From: Chondrus crispus
Lineage: Eukaryota > Rhodophyta > Florideophyceae > Gigartinales > Gigartinaceae
Length of the DNA stretch: 64,000 bases
Assembly (NCBI RefSeq): GCF_000350225.1
Contig: NW_005179057.1
Coordinates: 40,413 to 104,412, forward strand
Direction of reading: 5' to 3'
Shown here: in pieces, positions 1-11,198 of the stretch
Position numbering within the stretch: position 1 is the first letter of the stretch
How the letters are laid out: each line of letters starts with the position of its first letter
Program-made: the position numbers and the translations under genes
The notes under the pieces: model-generated
Told to the model about the DNA's origin: nothing
The model's input: the letters and a program-made list of their open reading frames with translations, nothing else
Databases searched by the model: none

Positions 1-470
1 ATACGGAGCATGTTCAGGATACTTCAGACATCCCCAACACTACCACCGAAAGTGATGCAGAGCCAAAACAAGACTTCAGTAGCAAAGACACCGCGAAAGG
101 CGGCGAATAAGGGCTTTTGCATGGGTTTTGACCGATGCCAGCGCACGGTTGCATAGCATTTGCCCTCCCTGAACATACCTATTTGTACACACATGTACAT
201 ATCTGTCATTAAGTCATGGAGATGCTTCTCCGAGAAGACCTCTGGCTTACATTCCAGTTCGCTCCAGTGGCATGAATTCCCTATCTCCCACTGTGTACGC
301 GTCTCGCGTTGTTGCTCCTCCCAAGAATCCTTTTTTGGTGCAACACTACAGCTTAACTTCACACCTGTAAAACCGTGTTATTAGACCCTCGCGCAGCATT
401 TCTGAGCCACCACGGACGAAAGAACATAAAACACAAATGAGAAAGAGAAGATGTCCTTTATGTCTTTAGG
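1..470. other. Intergenic left edge, no gene recognised
   Basis: Short open frames exist on both strands but none has a recognisable domain or clear coding character. The right part should hold the 3' untranslated region and polyadenylation signals of the SURF2-family gene, which ends at 471 on the minus strand. I see no repeat or mobile element here. Confidence 0.4.
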
Positions 471-1454
471 TCAAGCTTCCGCTCGGTCTGACTTCCGTCT
501 TTGCCGAGGCCGGCGTGCCTTCTTCGGAGCCTTTTCCGACCGCAATCTCTTTTTCGTGGCAACTTCGCCCTCCTGATGCCCATTTGAGGCTGCAGCAGCA
601 TCGTCATTTGCACCCATGGTGATTTCAGATGAGGGAACGACTCGCTTGCCTCCCTTCGCTTTGGATCTGGATTTCCTTATAGTGATACCCTCCTCCATCC
701 CGTTCTCACTAGCGTTGCGCGTGGCGGCATCACGATTTGCTGCGGCTCGAGCACGGCGACGACCGCGAGTCCAGAAAACTGCCCCGTCCTTCTCATCCTC
801 ACTGATCCTCTCATCGAGCTTGGTTTGCTTCGGGGCTTCTTCCATTTCCTCATCGCCCGTGTCCTCTTCTTTGCCGTCATTATTCGCGTCCTCATCCCCG
901 TCACCCATATCTTCGTCGGCATCGGACAGAATCCCGTCGAGAAGGTCAGGCGCTTCCTTGTCTCCAGCCTCCTCTTCCCCATTCTCTCCTTCACCACCAT
1001 TATGATTTTCCCCTTCTTTCTTTCCCATCGACTTTGCCCTCGCCAGTTTCTTCTCCTTCCGCTTCGCCGCGATTCGCGCCGCCTCCTCCCGCTGCCGGTC
1101 TGCTTCTTTGAACTTTCTCTGAAATCTTTTCCCATTCACATGGCCAATGACCACATCCTTCCGGCGCGGCAAGACAGAACTCGTAAGCTTGCAAAACAGA
1201 AAGTGATTCTTGTCTTTGTGCTTGTGCGGGACGACGTACGGCTCGTGTTGGGCAAAGTCGTATCCCTCGTTGGCTTTCAGCTGTAGTGCGCGCTTATACG
1301 CAAGCCCATTTGCATAGGCTTCTAGCACCTTCCCCGACGTCATGGCAGCAAATTCCATCCCGCTTTTTGTAAACTGCAGCTTGCCGCTCGGCAGCAGCGT
1401 CGTAGATGATGGGTGTTTTGCTGCGTACCGCGCAACATCGGATTGAGAGGGCAT
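471..1454 (-). CDS. SURF2: Surfeit locus protein 2 (SURF2) family protein
   Basis: Encodes 327 residues from the ATG at 1454. The first ~120 residues match the SURF2 domain: a block around residues 64-90 reads YDFAQHEPYVVPHK then FLFCKLT, as in animal SURF2 (aspartate-aromatic, EPHIVP, LFCKL), followed by GHVNGKRFQRKFKE near 104-117. Human SURF2 is nucleolar and has been linked to 5S RNP and ribosome assembly, so a nucleolar role is likely by family. After the domain come a charged stretch, a long acidic D/E run (about 150-220) and a lysine/arginine-rich C-terminus, typical of nucleolar proteins. The frame stays open upstream to 1817, but those residues do not resemble the family and would extend into the divergent promoter, so I place the start at 1454. 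The gene is head-to-head with the dynamin gene at 1927. The family call is firm; the acidic tail is low complexity. Confidence 0.82.
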   Translation of the reverse strand: MPSQSDVARYAAKHPSSTTLLPSGKLQFTKSGMEFAAMTSGKVLEAYANGLAYKRALQLKANEGYDFAQHEPYVVPHKHKDKNHFLFCKLTSSVLPRRKDVVIGHVNGKRFQRKFKEADRQREEAARIAAKRKEKKLARAKSMGKKEGENHNGGEGENGEEEAGDKEAPDLLDGILSDADEDMGDGDEDANNDGKEEDTGDEEMEEAPKQTKLDERISEDEKDGAVFWTRGRRRARAAANRDAATRNASENGMEEGITIRKSRSKAKGGKRVVPSSEITMGANDDAAAASNGHQEGEVATKKRLRSEKAPKKARRPRQRRKSDRAEA

Positions 1455-1926
1455 TTTCTGGCTAGAAGTCAGACACAGGCCAGCTCTCAGGCTCGAAGTA
1501 GTGTTTTTGTTTCGGACACTTAAGATTGTCGTCCGTACCTTGGAATGCAGCAAGAAGGGACGATGGTAGGCGTTCGGACCAACTGGTTCGGACCCCAGAA
1601 TGTTACGCCACCGCCGTCGAAGTCTTACATGTGTACAACACTCGAGTACAGTAGACGAGGGCGGGTCGGTCTGTAAAATGAATTGGATTTTGTGATCTTT
1701 CCGCGATTTGACCTGGCCAATCATGAACGGTCCTTGAGGCAGAACCGTGAGCGCCTGGAGCGCCTCCTTGGCCCTTGCCTCAACCGTTCGTACTCGAACC
1801 ACACAAAGCACCCACAAGAAAGTCCATGTATCTATCGGAAGATTGAGAGATGCTTGACGGATTCTGCGAAAGACAAAGAAAGTAGTTTCAATTCTGAAGC
1901 CCGGAAGACATTGAATCTACAACACA
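1455..1926. promoter_or_regulatory. Divergent promoter region between SURF2 and dynamin genes
   Basis: These 472 bp separate two start codons facing away from each other, so both promoters and 5' untranslated regions must lie here or overlap it. An open minus-strand frame covers much of it but looks like a non-coding extension of the SURF2 frame. I see no clear TATA element. Confidence 0.5.
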
Positions 1927-4143
1927 ATGCCTTCGCCCAACGCGATCGCAATGGACAGGTTGCTGCCGGTTGTCAACAAATTGCACAGCATCTTCCAGCG
2001 ATGCGGGCTAGCTGATCCCATCGATTTGCCGCAGATCGTTGTCGTTGGTTCGCAATCCTCTGGAAAGAGCTCCGTACTTGAATCTATCGTGGGCTTTGAT
2101 TTTCTGCCGAGAGGCTCTGGAGTCGTCACCCGAAGTCCAATCCTCATTCAGTTGAACAAATTGAAGGGCGTTCAAAAATTGACTTCATCTGATACGCTAT
2201 CCGGTAAGAAATCCAACCCGAAACGATGGGTGGAGTTTATCCATGCCCCCGACAAGAAGTTCGTCGAGGAGAATGAAATCCAAGCAGAGATTGTGGCGGA
2301 GACAGAGCGGGTAGCAGGGAAGAACAAAAGCTTGAGCCCAACAGCCCTCATCATGAAAGTTTTTTCAAAGGATGTCGTCGATCTCACTCTCATCGACCTT
2401 CCAGGCCTCACGAAAGTCCCCGTCGGTGATCAACCTCCGGACATCGAGAAGCTCGTTCGCGCCATGATTCTATCTTACATCGAAAAAGAGAACACCATCA
2501 TTCTTGCTGTACATCCCGCCAACACTGACCTGGCTACTTCTGATGCGCTTCAAATGGCTCGCCGCGTTGACCCGCATGGCATGAGGACGCTTGGTGTCAT
2601 TACCAAGCTCGATCTCATGGATGCCGGCACCAACGCTCTGGACATGTTGCAGAGCCGTGTCATTCCCTTGCGGAAAGGCTATGTTGGAGTTGTGAATAGA
2701 TCCCAGGCAGACTTGGACAAGAACACGACGGTTGCCGAGTCGCGCGTCGCTGAGCGCAATTTTTTCCAGAGCCACCCTGTGTATGCCCCACACGCCAGTA
2801 AGATGGGTTCGCAGTACCTTGCCGAGCTTTTAAGCACCATGCTAATGGAACACATTCGAAATGTCATTCCATCTACCCGCTCAAAGCTTACATCCCAACT
2901 GTCGGAGGTGCGTGCAGAAGTGGCCACGTTGGGACCGGAGCTGTCTGGGGCTGACGACGCCAGCGGCACGCTACTACATCTTCTTACGAAGTATGCCTCC
3001 TGCTACGCGGATGCTATCGACGGACGGCCTAGATCTCCTCTCACAACAACAGAGCTGGCTGGTGGAGCCCGCATTAGCTACATATTTCACGACAAGTTTG
3101 GCATCGAACTATCGCAGATGGACCCCTTTGAGGACTTGGGAACTGATGAAATACGAACGGCGATGCGAAACGCAACCGGTCATCGTACTCCTTTGTTCAT
3201 CCCTGAGTCTGCTTTTGAACTCTTGGTTCGGAAGCAGATTTCCCGCTTCTTAAACCCTTCGCTAACCTGTGTTGACATGGTTTACGATGAGCTAACGAGG
3301 TTAGCCGAAGCTGTCGAAGGCGCAGAGTTGTCTCGGTTTCATCGATTACGACTTGCAGTTTCGGAAGCAACCTTAAAGCTGTTGCGAGAGCAGAAAACAC
3401 CCACGACACAGATGATCCACAACCTCGTCGAAATGGAGATGAGCTACATCAACACATGGCATCCAGATTTTGTAGGCGGAAGACAAGCGCTATCTACTAT
3501 GATAGAAAAAGCTTTAATGCCAAACACAACAGAAACAAATCACATTGAAAACAGTTCAACTTCTTCGAGGTCACTACGAGAAAGACACATTCAATCAAGG
3601 ACTGACCACCCGGACGCTTGGGTAGAGAAAAACCTTCTCGGGCACACTCACACAAACAGAACTGGGGATTTTGGGCGCAATACGGATCACGGTGCAGGGG
3701 CGAATAGGCGAAGACCAACCCCTAGAGGGCAGTCGGGCATCGGACGTGTACCCCCGAGTGATGGGATAGTGGCGGCCATCAGCAGGTCCACTGCAGAGAA
3801 CTCTTCAATCCCGAATCACCTTCGCATCACGAAATCGGAAGCTTTGAATGATGACGAGAGGCAGGAACTGGATATTTTGCGAGTTTTACTTGACAGCTAC
3901 TTCAATATTGTGCGAAAGAGGATGCAAGACATGGTACCCAAGGCGATTATAACTTTCCTGGTTCAAAGATCGAAAGATGCCCTGCAATCCGTCTTGGTAT
4001 CGAAATTGTACAAACCAAAGACAATTGAGAAGCTTATGGTCGAGGGCGAAGAAACGACACAACGGCGAAAGGACATGCAAGCGATAGAAACCTTGCTCGA
4101 GAAGGCATTAGTAGAGGTGAACGAGATTCGCGACGTACACTGA
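1927..4143 (+). CDS. Dynamin-related GTPase (Dnm1/DRP type)
   Basis: A 738-residue dynamin-related protein, close in length to yeast Dnm1 and human DRP1. All GTPase signatures are present: G1 GSQSSGKSS (41-49), G2 threonine in VVTRSP (about 66-71), G3 DLPG (157-160), G4 TKLD (226-229) and G5 VNRS (256-259). The switch stretch PRGSGVVTRSP is typical of fission dynamins. The middle/stalk region follows (about 300-500), then a polar serine/asparagine-rich variable insert (about 530-640) where classical dynamins have a PH domain, and a C-terminal GTPase effector domain (about 645-735). No PH domain or proline-rich tail is visible, which fits a DNM1/DRP3 or DRP5-like protein that pinches mitochondria, peroxisomes or plastids; the target cannot be told from sequence alone. 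A second ATG at residue 9 is also possible. The gene has no introns. Its 3' end lies 192 bp from the convergent ClpP gene. Confidence 0.93.
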   Translation: MPSPNAIAMDRLLPVVNKLHSIFQRCGLADPIDLPQIVVVGSQSSGKSSVLESIVGFDFLPRGSGVVTRSPILIQLNKLKGVQKLTSSDTLSGKKSNPKRWVEFIHAPDKKFVEENEIQAEIVAETERVAGKNKSLSPTALIMKVFSKDVVDLTLIDLPGLTKVPVGDQPPDIEKLVRAMILSYIEKENTIILAVHPANTDLATSDALQMARRVDPHGMRTLGVITKLDLMDAGTNALDMLQSRVIPLRKGYVGVVNRSQADLDKNTTVAESRVAERNFFQSHPVYAPHASKMGSQYLAELLSTMLMEHIRNVIPSTRSKLTSQLSEVRAEVATLGPELSGADDASGTLLHLLTKYASCYADAIDGRPRSPLTTTELAGGARISYIFHDKFGIELSQMDPFEDLGTDEIRTAMRNATGHRTPLFIPESAFELLVRKQISRFLNPSLTCVDMVYDELTRLAEAVEGAELSRFHRLRLAVSEATLKLLREQKTPTTQMIHNLVEMEMSYINTWHPDFVGGRQALSTMIEKALMPNTTETNHIENSSTSSRSLRERHIQSRTDHPDAWVEKNLLGHTHTNRTGDFGRNTDHGAGANRRRPTPRGQSGIGRVPPSDGIVAAISRSTAENSSIPNHLRITKSEALNDDERQELDILRVLLDSYFNIVRKRMQDMVPKAIITFLVQRSKDALQSVLVSKLYKPKTIEKLMVEGEETTQRRKDMQAIETLLEKALVEVNEIRDVH

Positions 4144-4335
4144 TTGACATTTCTATAAGCGTACCTGCGCACAATAACTTATTGTAAAACAAGACCATTA
4201 ATCGAAGGTTTAACAAGACGGCGGTAGGAGTTAGGAAAGTCTATGCACAGTGTCCGGCTTTGTGTGAAACCTTCCCGTGGTATTGCAGTGTGTATATCGC
4301 TCCCTGCGTCAGAAGCGACACTTGACTAGTGTGTA

Positions 4336-5139
4336 TCAAGACTCAGCGGTAAGCGCCTGCTCCGTTCGATCCCGTGGATGCACAACTAGATCAATGAGGC
4401 CAAAATTACGGGCGTCCTCCGCGGACATGAAATGATCGCGCTCCATTCGCGACTCAACCTCCCGCAATGACTGCCCGGTATGTTGCGCGTAAATCGCATT
4501 TAGGCGCTTCCGCAAGCTAAGAATTTCTGTCGCATGGATGGCGATATCGCTAGCCTGCCCCTGTGCGCCACCAGACGGCTGATGAATCATGACGCGCGAA
4601 TTCGGCAAAGCCCGCCTTTCGCCCGGAGCTCCAGCAGCTAGCAAAAGGGATGCCATAGAGCAAGCCTGCCCAACACAAAGCGTAGATACTTTCGCTGATA
4701 TGTATTCCATCGTGTCATATATAGCCAGTCCGCTAGACACTACCCCACCTGGTGAATTGATATACATGTTGATCTGACGTGACGGGTTTTCGGACTCTAG
4801 AAACAGGAGCTGTGCCACGACAAGAGAGGCCACCCCGTCATTGATGGGGCCGTTGACGCAGATGATGTGCTCTTTGAGCAAACGGGAGTAAATGTCGAAG
4901 ACCCGCTCGCCCCGCGGCGTCTGCTCGAGGACCATGGGAACTAGGTTTGCAACAGGTTGAGAGGGGATAGACCCCATGGCGTCAGCGATGCCAGGTGGGG
5001 ACTGCCAGACCGGTGAAGAGAAGTTTCGAGTTGGGATTCTTGATACACATTCGGGGCCGAAGCTTGTTTGAAGTCTTGTAGTGGAGAAGCGATGAAGGCG
5101 GCATGCTCGATACATGCCACAAAACATCTTAGTGCTCAT
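4336..5139 (-). CDS. CLPP: ATP-dependent Clp protease proteolytic subunit, mitochondrial type
   Basis: A ClpP serine peptidase subunit. With the start at 5139 it has 267 residues. The catalytic triad is complete: Ser161 in [10 protein letters not shown], His186 in MIHQPSGG and Asp235 in MERDHFM, with the 25 and 49 residue spacings of E. coli Clp[21 protein letters not shown] and YINSPGG are classic ClpP. The block after the serine resembles human mitochondrial CLPP more than plastid ClpP. The first ~55 residues are arginine/serine-rich and almost free of acidic residues, as expected for a mitochondrial presequence. The frame stays open to 5313, but its first codons lie inside a palindromic MITE (5264-5461), so the downstream ATG is preferred. 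ClpP forms a tetradecameric chamber that works with ClpX. The gene converges on the dynamin gene. Confidence 0.92.
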   Translation of the reverse strand: MSTKMFCGMYRACRLHRFSTTRLQTSFGPECVSRIPTRNFSSPVWQSPPGIADAMGSIPSQPVANLVPMVLEQTPRGERVFDIYSRLLKEHIICVNGPINDGVASLVVAQLLFLESENPSRQINMYINSPGGVVSSGLAIYDTMEYISAKVSTLCVGQACSMASLLLAAGAPGERRALPNSRVMIHQPSGGAQGQASDIAIHATEILSLRKRLNAIYAQHTGQSLREVESRMERDHFMSAEDARNFGLIDLVVHPRDRTEQALTAES

Positions 5140-5263
5140 TTTTCTGGTGCTGCTGTCTTTCAAGCGGGGGTTGACTGCGTATTGAATGAAGAAGAGGGTT
5201 GCAACAGAGGAGAGTTCATCAATTCCTGTTGAGGCCGTGAAAGACTTCCGAGGATTGCGGCGA

Positions 5264-5461
5264 ACGGCCCTCAGGGCCGTTCCTAACGACGAGCACGGTG
5301 TGCTAGCACGCAAGCACCCTGAAACTTGGCATGAATGTATTGGTTGAAAAAATTATTGGAAATGCTTTTACTCCCGTTCAACCAATCCATTCATGCCAAA
5401 TTTCAGGGTGCTCGGGTGCTGGCACGGCGAACTCTTCGTTAGGAACGGCCCTGAGGGCCGT
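5264..5461. repeat. Palindromic MITE-like element
   Basis: A 198-bp near-palindrome. The terminal arms 5264-5289 and 5436-5461 are perfect 26-bp inverted repeats beginning ACGGCCCTCAGGGCCGT, and the similarity continues inward almost to the centre (for example TGAAACTTGGCATGAATG against CATTCATGCCAAATTTCA). The middle is a short AT-rich spacer. No coding capacity and no clear target duplication. It sits just upstream of, and overlaps the extended frame of, the ClpP gene. Confidence 0.85.
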
Positions 5462-6967
5462 TTCAGGGCCGTAGGCGGCACTCCTACTGTGCTGAGTCAC
5501 GGAAACCAAGAGCTCCAGCAAATGGGACTATAGTGGCCCTTATGCATTAGTGCTGCTTTTGTTTGTGCCACCCTCCCAATAGTGCAGCCCCAGACGCACG
5601 AACACGAAGTGCCACGTGTCATACGGTTCCGGCTGTTATGCTGCCGTCCGTACATGTCAAACATGTAAAAGCCGCTTTCTGGTCCCATCCTCCTCACGCC
5701 ACCAAACACCGTTCGCGGATCTTAGCTTGTGCTCGTTATGACTCCGCAAATCTGCTCCACAATGGACACCGTAAACCAGCAGTTTTGCGACAGTTCGGCA
5801 TTGCAGAGCGCACTGTGCGCAAAATCAAAGTAACTGCTCCAGCGTTGCTCTGCGTAGCAAGCGAAAAGCCCAAATCACTCCAAATACATACTAGTCAGCC
5901 CGTAATGGTCTCCCATGTCGTACTGAACCTCCTCAAATTTCTCAACTACGCCAAGGTATGGTGGCGGCGTCTGTCAATGACGCCATGCATGTTTTGGAGA
6001 CGGCGCAGAATCCACCTGAAAAGCAATCATGTGATAAAGATGAGAGCGCAGAAAATGCAATAGAGAGAAAAACTGTACCCCATGTCGTCGGGATCGCGAA
6101 CTTGTTTAGAGAGCAGAAACTTTTGGCGTCTGAGTGCCATGTTCCAGACGCTCTATCGCATCTAAGGTCGGCAGGCGCGCATTTCTCACTGCGAAACACA
6201 ACAGAGAACGAACACGGATCATGCAGACGTTAATTACCGAGTGCATGCAGATCGATGTGACGACGTCACATACCGTACTGGGCGCCTCGTGAAATCCAAA
6301 AATCGCAAGTTGTGTTGACCAAATCGGGATTTTATAACACGCAAACGGCGCGTTGTGCTCACATAACGCGCCGCTTTCTCGGACGGGCGACCCCATGCTA
6401 GGTTAAATGTGTATCGCACAAATGTCAAAATGTGCGCGCGTACAATCCAAGTTTACTGTACACAGAGAAAGCGTCGGTCGCCGATCGGCCGACGAGACTC
6501 GGCATCTACATCCTACCGAGCATGGCTCTGAATGAGAAGTAGCAATAAAGAATAGCCATTTGGTCATTCATGGTTCTGACGGTGGCTGCTCGTTGGTGAA
6601 AACACTCATCGCACTATCATGATTGAGCTTAGCCAGTACACAATGTAGTTAGAGCTCTGACGGCGTCATCGACGGCGTCCGGTGAGTATCATCGGGTGCA
6701 CCAAATCTGGGTCAGAGGACTAATTTGGGTAGCTTTGGCAATTAAAATTATCTACATGCGCCATTTCAAACAGCCTTCGAAACACTGTAGTTCGCCTGCC
6801 GTCAGAACGGCTCATACGATTTCAAATCTGACACGACGAGCCTTTTTGGCGGGCTTCATTCAATCGATCACCAACTTTGTGCCTCGATTTCCCTTCACAA
6901 TCCGCCACAGCAGCCTCGCGACTTCGTCACTTCCCTCCTTTTGTCATTCGCATCCTCGGTAGCCTCG
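5462..6967. other. Non-coding or transposon-derived stretch
   Basis: About 1.5 kb without a clear gene. A plus-strand frame at about 5752-5840 contains a helix-turn-helix-like segment (VLRQFGIAERTVRKIK) that could be the remnant of a transposase DNA-binding domain. The rest, including the flank of the pogo-like transposase that starts at 6968, shows no recognisable feature. The left end of that transposon probably lies in here but I could not define its inverted repeat. Confidence 0.35.
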
Positions 6968-9332
6968 ATGATCCCAAAACGCGTACTCGCTGCAAAACCT
7001 GATGCACGAAGCGAGCAGTACGACAAAGCCCTTCACAGTCTACGAACCTCCAACATCTCAATACGCAAATGTGCGAAGTCACATTGTGTGTCATATTCAA
7101 CACTTCAGCGGATGAGCAAACAGACGAACAAAGCACTTCAGAGACGAGGCCGCAAACCCCTCTTTACTCGAGATGAAGAGACCATCATCAAAAATGCAGT
7201 ACTGTCATTCTCACACAGCGGAACGCCACTATCACGCAGCTGCTTCAAGGATTTGGTGCGACATTTTGTAAAGTCACTCCCGCAATCACGTCAAACCAAA
7301 CTCTCTTTCACAGATTGCAGACCAGGGGATGGCTTCGTGCGCAATTTCTTGGGACGGCATAAAGAGACCTCATTGAAAAGACGAGTGCAACTAGAGAGGC
7401 CCCGACAATTGGCGATGGCACAGACAAATCTCGCCAAGCATTACGTCCGGCTTATGCCAGTGTACAGGGAATATCAAATTGAGTCTCCCGCGCAAGTCTT
7501 CAACATAGACGAGAGTGGATTTTCGACACGCACTATCGCTCGGTCTCGAACGAAAGCTCTTTTTGGTTGCCATGGACGCAGCAATTCAGTTGAGCGAAAA
7601 TGGAGTTCTAATGCCCAACATGTGACCATAATGCCAGTTATTTCAGCAGATGGAAGGGCCTGGTGTCCGCTTGCAGTGCTTCCAGGAAAAAAGCCAAAAT
7701 ACAGGAAGCGTACAGACGGCACCATCGAGACCCCTCTTACATTCCTTCCCCCCAATGCGCATTGCGTTTACAGAGAAAAGACTGGTGTCGACACTGGGAT
7801 TTTCTATCAGTGGGGACAGAATTTTGTACAGGAGACGCATCAATTACGGCAAAGGTTCCGCAATATTCTCCTCGCCCTCGATGGATACGGTGCGCACTGT
7901 TCGTACAAAGTATTGAAGTTATTCCGGGACAATCGAATTGTCATGGTTGGCCTACCTGCTCACACCAGCCACCGCACGCAGCCTTTGGACTTTTCGGTCT
8001 TTCCCCTTACAAGACTGCATTTCGAAATGACCTCGACCGACGGACTGTCGTCGTAAAAGACAGTGCAAAAAATGATGTGTACACGGTATGCGAGCTTCTG
8101 ACAAATGCGTACAATCAGGCAGTTAACTTTCAGAACATCAGGAGCGGCTTCAGGGCGTGTGGGCTCTGGGACTTTGGCAAACGCGGGGTTAACCCGAATG
8201 TAATCCAAGCGACGGATATCACTAACTGTAGTATAATGACCGGCGCGAGCGCGCGGAGGTCGTATACGGTATACACGTGGGCCGCTGTGCCCACGTGTAG
8301 CGAGCGCGCGCGCATGCCGAGCGGTCCTAATCTGGCGTACGTGTACAGTAGCGCACGTGTCGTCCGAGCGGTAGTCTACGCGTGTTACGTGTGCGCGTTA
8401 GCACACGTGTCGTCCGTGCGGTAGTCTGTAAGCAACACGCGTGTACAGTAGTGCACACGTGTAGTAGCAGCGTCCGTGCGGTAGTAGCAATTATGGCGCT
8501 AGTTTTTTAATTGTGTACAGTACGCGGCACGCACTAGGCGGCAGGTACTGCGCTACTGTACTGGGACAGGTGTCCGAGGCGTCCCCCTGCGAGGTTAAGA
8601 CCTGGCACCCGTCCCCACCAGTAAACGGGGGCAAGCTCGCCCCCGTCCCTTTTGCGCCTACGTACGTCCGTTTTCGGTTGTCCGTCGCGCGCGCTGGCTT
8701 CTAACCCGTTACCGGTCGCTCCCGTTCACGCACCACGGGGCGACTGCGCGTAACCGGCCAGTGAGCCACTCCCTTTTCGCGAGCTCGTCCGATCGGTTCC
8801 ATTGGCGCGTCGCGTCCGCGCCGCGTGCTCCCTCGCTAAAGCCTCCGCCTCTCACCCAACCCAGGGCGGAGAGGAGTTATCCCACATCAACCTCGAAGGG
8901 GCTCAGTCCCAGTCGGCCGCATTCGAGTCGTACCGTGAACTCGTTACAAGTTTTAAAGAGTCATGTAATTTGTTGCGCAGCGATGGTGAGGTTTTGTTAA
9001 ATGGTACAGTTAATACGAGAAGCGGAGCATTGCTGACGGGTGACGCAATTCTTTCTGTTTTGAAAGAGCGCAAAGAAATACGGCAGGCCACGGAAAGGGG
9101 AAGGGAACAGCGGGCAGCGCAGGCGAAAGAGCGGCGAGAGAGAAGACAACTGGAAGTGACGGAACGCCAGCGAGAACGCCTTCAATCGGATTTGAACAAA
9201 CGTGTGCATCAGCTTTGGCTGGCGCATCGCAGTGAGCGCACTGTAGTCCTTGCTGCAAACCGCGCCTCTCGCACAACCGAAGCGAGGCTACGAGCACTTC
9301 AGCGCCGCGCGGGTACTGAAGGTGGCCATTAA
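6968..9332 (+). pseudogene. Pogo-like DDE transposase, split by a solo LTR
   Basis: Transposase of the pogo/CENP-B type. It has an N-terminal psq-like helix-turn-helix (about residues 15-50, ending in CVSYSTLQRM), a second DNA-binding region, then the DDE domain: first Asp in VFNIDESGF (about 7508), second in LLALDGYGAH (about 7880) and third in QPLDFSVF (about 7988). The last two are separated by 35 residues. A one-base loss near 8004 shifts the frame; the protein continues from SPYKTAFRND in the next frame. At 8227-8886 a solo LTR interrupts the tail. Leaving it out brings the two sides back in frame, and the C-terminus, rich in charged heptads, ends at the stop at 9332. The flanks CTAAC and TCAAC may be a decayed 5-bp target duplication. 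The gene is inactive. Confidence 0.85.
8227..8886 (+). mobile_element. Solo LTR, family LTR-C (660 bp)
   Basis: Starts TGTAGTATAA and ends GTTATCCCACA, the TG...CA ends of an LTR. The boundaries are fixed by comparison with the inverted copy at 16046-16733: similarity stops exactly at these points. Inside are GC-rich, CACGTG-containing tandem motifs (about 8340-8490, repeats around CGTGTCGTCCGTGCGGTAGT). It lies inside a pogo-like transposase and has no internal retroelement sequence beside it. Confidence 0.82.
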
Positions 9333-9603
9333 AATTGATAATTTTTTTTGCTTCGGCACGCAACATTTGACCCATTATTTGTGTGTTGTAGGGCTCCTAA
9401 GAGGATACCGAACTGCCTTGTATTGACGGTGTTTATGGGACTTTTACTGCGCCGGATTCGCAGTTCGAGACCTGTGGCTTACTTAACCGGCTGTAAGGGG
9501 CACATAAACGACTTTTGGAGGCATATAGTGGATTCCATCCAAAAATATTTTAAAATCTCTCAAAGTGACCCATTTATTAGTACTTGATGATACAAAGCAT
9601 TCG

Positions 9604-11198
9604 TACAGTAGGGGGACGCACAATACAGTGCGCGAAGTTAGAATAAATACAGTCTTCAATAAGATGTGAACATGTGCTTTTAATGCAACACGTGCCGCAC
9701 CGGCACGTGTCCGGCATGAACACGAGCCGATAAAAACGCCTGTAATGTCAGTTTGATGCGAAAAGTAAACAATGGCAATCTATTTATAAAAAACGTCGCG
9801 CAATAGCCATAAATACGCGAAATTCTGTATGACACAAGACACGAAAGAGCTTTTAATACTTCGTCGCACCGCCGCCAGCATCCATCACTGCATGCATGCG
9901 ACGGGGTAGGCTTTTTTAAAGCTTGAGTAAAAGGTCTGATGCTACTGTAGACCATGCCTCCTCTATAGCCACCTTCAAATCATCTACATTTTCATAATGC
10001 CTACCTCTGGCGTAGACAGTTCTAGCCATCACTCTCCACACATTCTCCATAATATTGACCTCGTGGGACTTCGGCGGCCATGGCAGCGTAGTAATAGAGT
10101 GGTCTGAGAGCCAATTCTTAGTGAAATTGGAGGTATGAATGGGAGCGTTGTCCTGCTCAAAAAATCAATTATGACCCTCACCAAACACCTCCGCCACGAA
10201 CAGTAGCAGTCCATCTCTTAAAACTTCGCAGTACTTCGTTGAATCCTGGCGACCATTCATAAAAATGAGAGGAGATACACCGTAGAGGCTGATGGCACCC
10301 ATATCATTACAGAAAACCCTCCATCTGTCTTTTAGAAAATATCCTCTCCTTCGTCCTCAAGTCGTGCCAGTAAGATGCAAGACCATCTGGTCCGTCTCCG
10401 TTAAACTTTTTTTCATCACTGAAGATGACAGTATTCCAAAATTCTTCTCCCTTACTTATATATTTGCGGCACCACTTAACCCTATTCTTTTTATGAATAG
10501 GGGTCATCTGTGGTTCCGTTATCATTTTCTTATACTTCAGATAGGGAACTGCACGAGGGATTTGTTGAACGCGTCGGCTGCCGATAGGTAGATTCAGTTC
10601 GGCCTGAATCGTCCTGGCACTACCCTCCCCTTGTAGTGCCATCCGAACCATTGCCCTTTGCTGAGTCTGGGAAATGTTTTGGTTGGCTTTCCACTTTTTG
10701 GCGCTTTAGGTTTCAAGCCTTGTCTTACGACGCCTTGCACAGCGCCAAGGGAGCGATTCACCATCTCTGCGATCTTTCTGTATGAGATACACTCCCTGCG
10801 AAGGGCGAGTATCTGGCCCCTTTCGAGATCTGCAATAATCGGTCCTCGAGGCATTTTGAGCCTCGGTACAGTTGAAATTGGAGCTTGAAATGTATAAAGG
10901 GGACTAAGACGGTGTGTTACTCTATTTTATATGGTTGCTACAGCTTTTGTCTTTCTACTTTCGCGCGTTGAAGTTACTGTCCTATATGTAATTTTGCGTA
11001 TCTATCCCACTTTTGCGCGGTTTTTTAAAGATAACCTCGTAACTGTACTTCTAAGCATTTTATTATCTTCACTGATGGCTTTCTCATGTTCTGTTGTGGT
11101 GGCACGCAAGAACATTCCCGGGAAAGAGCGAAGAAATCGCGATAATTGATGCTGTAGATGGGTGTACTTATTACAGCTTCGTGCACTGTATGTGCGCA
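9604..11198. mobile_element. Possible Tc1/mariner element with decayed inverted repeats
   Basis: Encloses the Tc1-like transposase relic. A segment at 9628-9644 (ATACAGTGCGCGAAG) matches, as an inverted repeat of about 20 bp with few mismatches, the segment near 11178-11198 (CTTCGTGCACTGTATGTGCG). The left side begins TACAGTAGGGGG, compatible with a TA target followed by CAGT-type ends, but the outermost right end is not recognisable. The limits are therefore tentative. Confidence 0.4.
9853..10854 (-). pseudogene. Tc1/mariner transposase relic (DD34E)
   Basis: Reading from 10854 leftwards, the protein begins MPRGPIIADLERGQ with a paired-type helix-turn-helix (SYRKIAEMVNRSLGAVQ). The catalytic domain follows: first Asp in FSDEKKFN, second in FEQDNAPIHTS and Glu in IMENVW. 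There are 34 residues between the last two, the Tc1 spacing. Frameshifts (about 10615 and 10300) and in-frame stops (about 10170 and 9920) break it. The conserved tail reaches a stop at 9853. It is a dead copy. Confidence 0.85.

Noticed and set aside
24..362. 112-codon minus-strand frame at the left edge
   Set aside because: No family resemblance and an overlapping plus-strand frame of similar quality. Not supported as a gene.
616..1005. Open frames antisense to the SURF2 gene
   Set aside because: They mirror its acidic and basic low-complexity coding region and have no domain of their own.
5563..6063. 166-codon frame as a gene
   Set aside because: Only a short helix-turn-helix-like segment stands out and the rest is unlike any protein I know.
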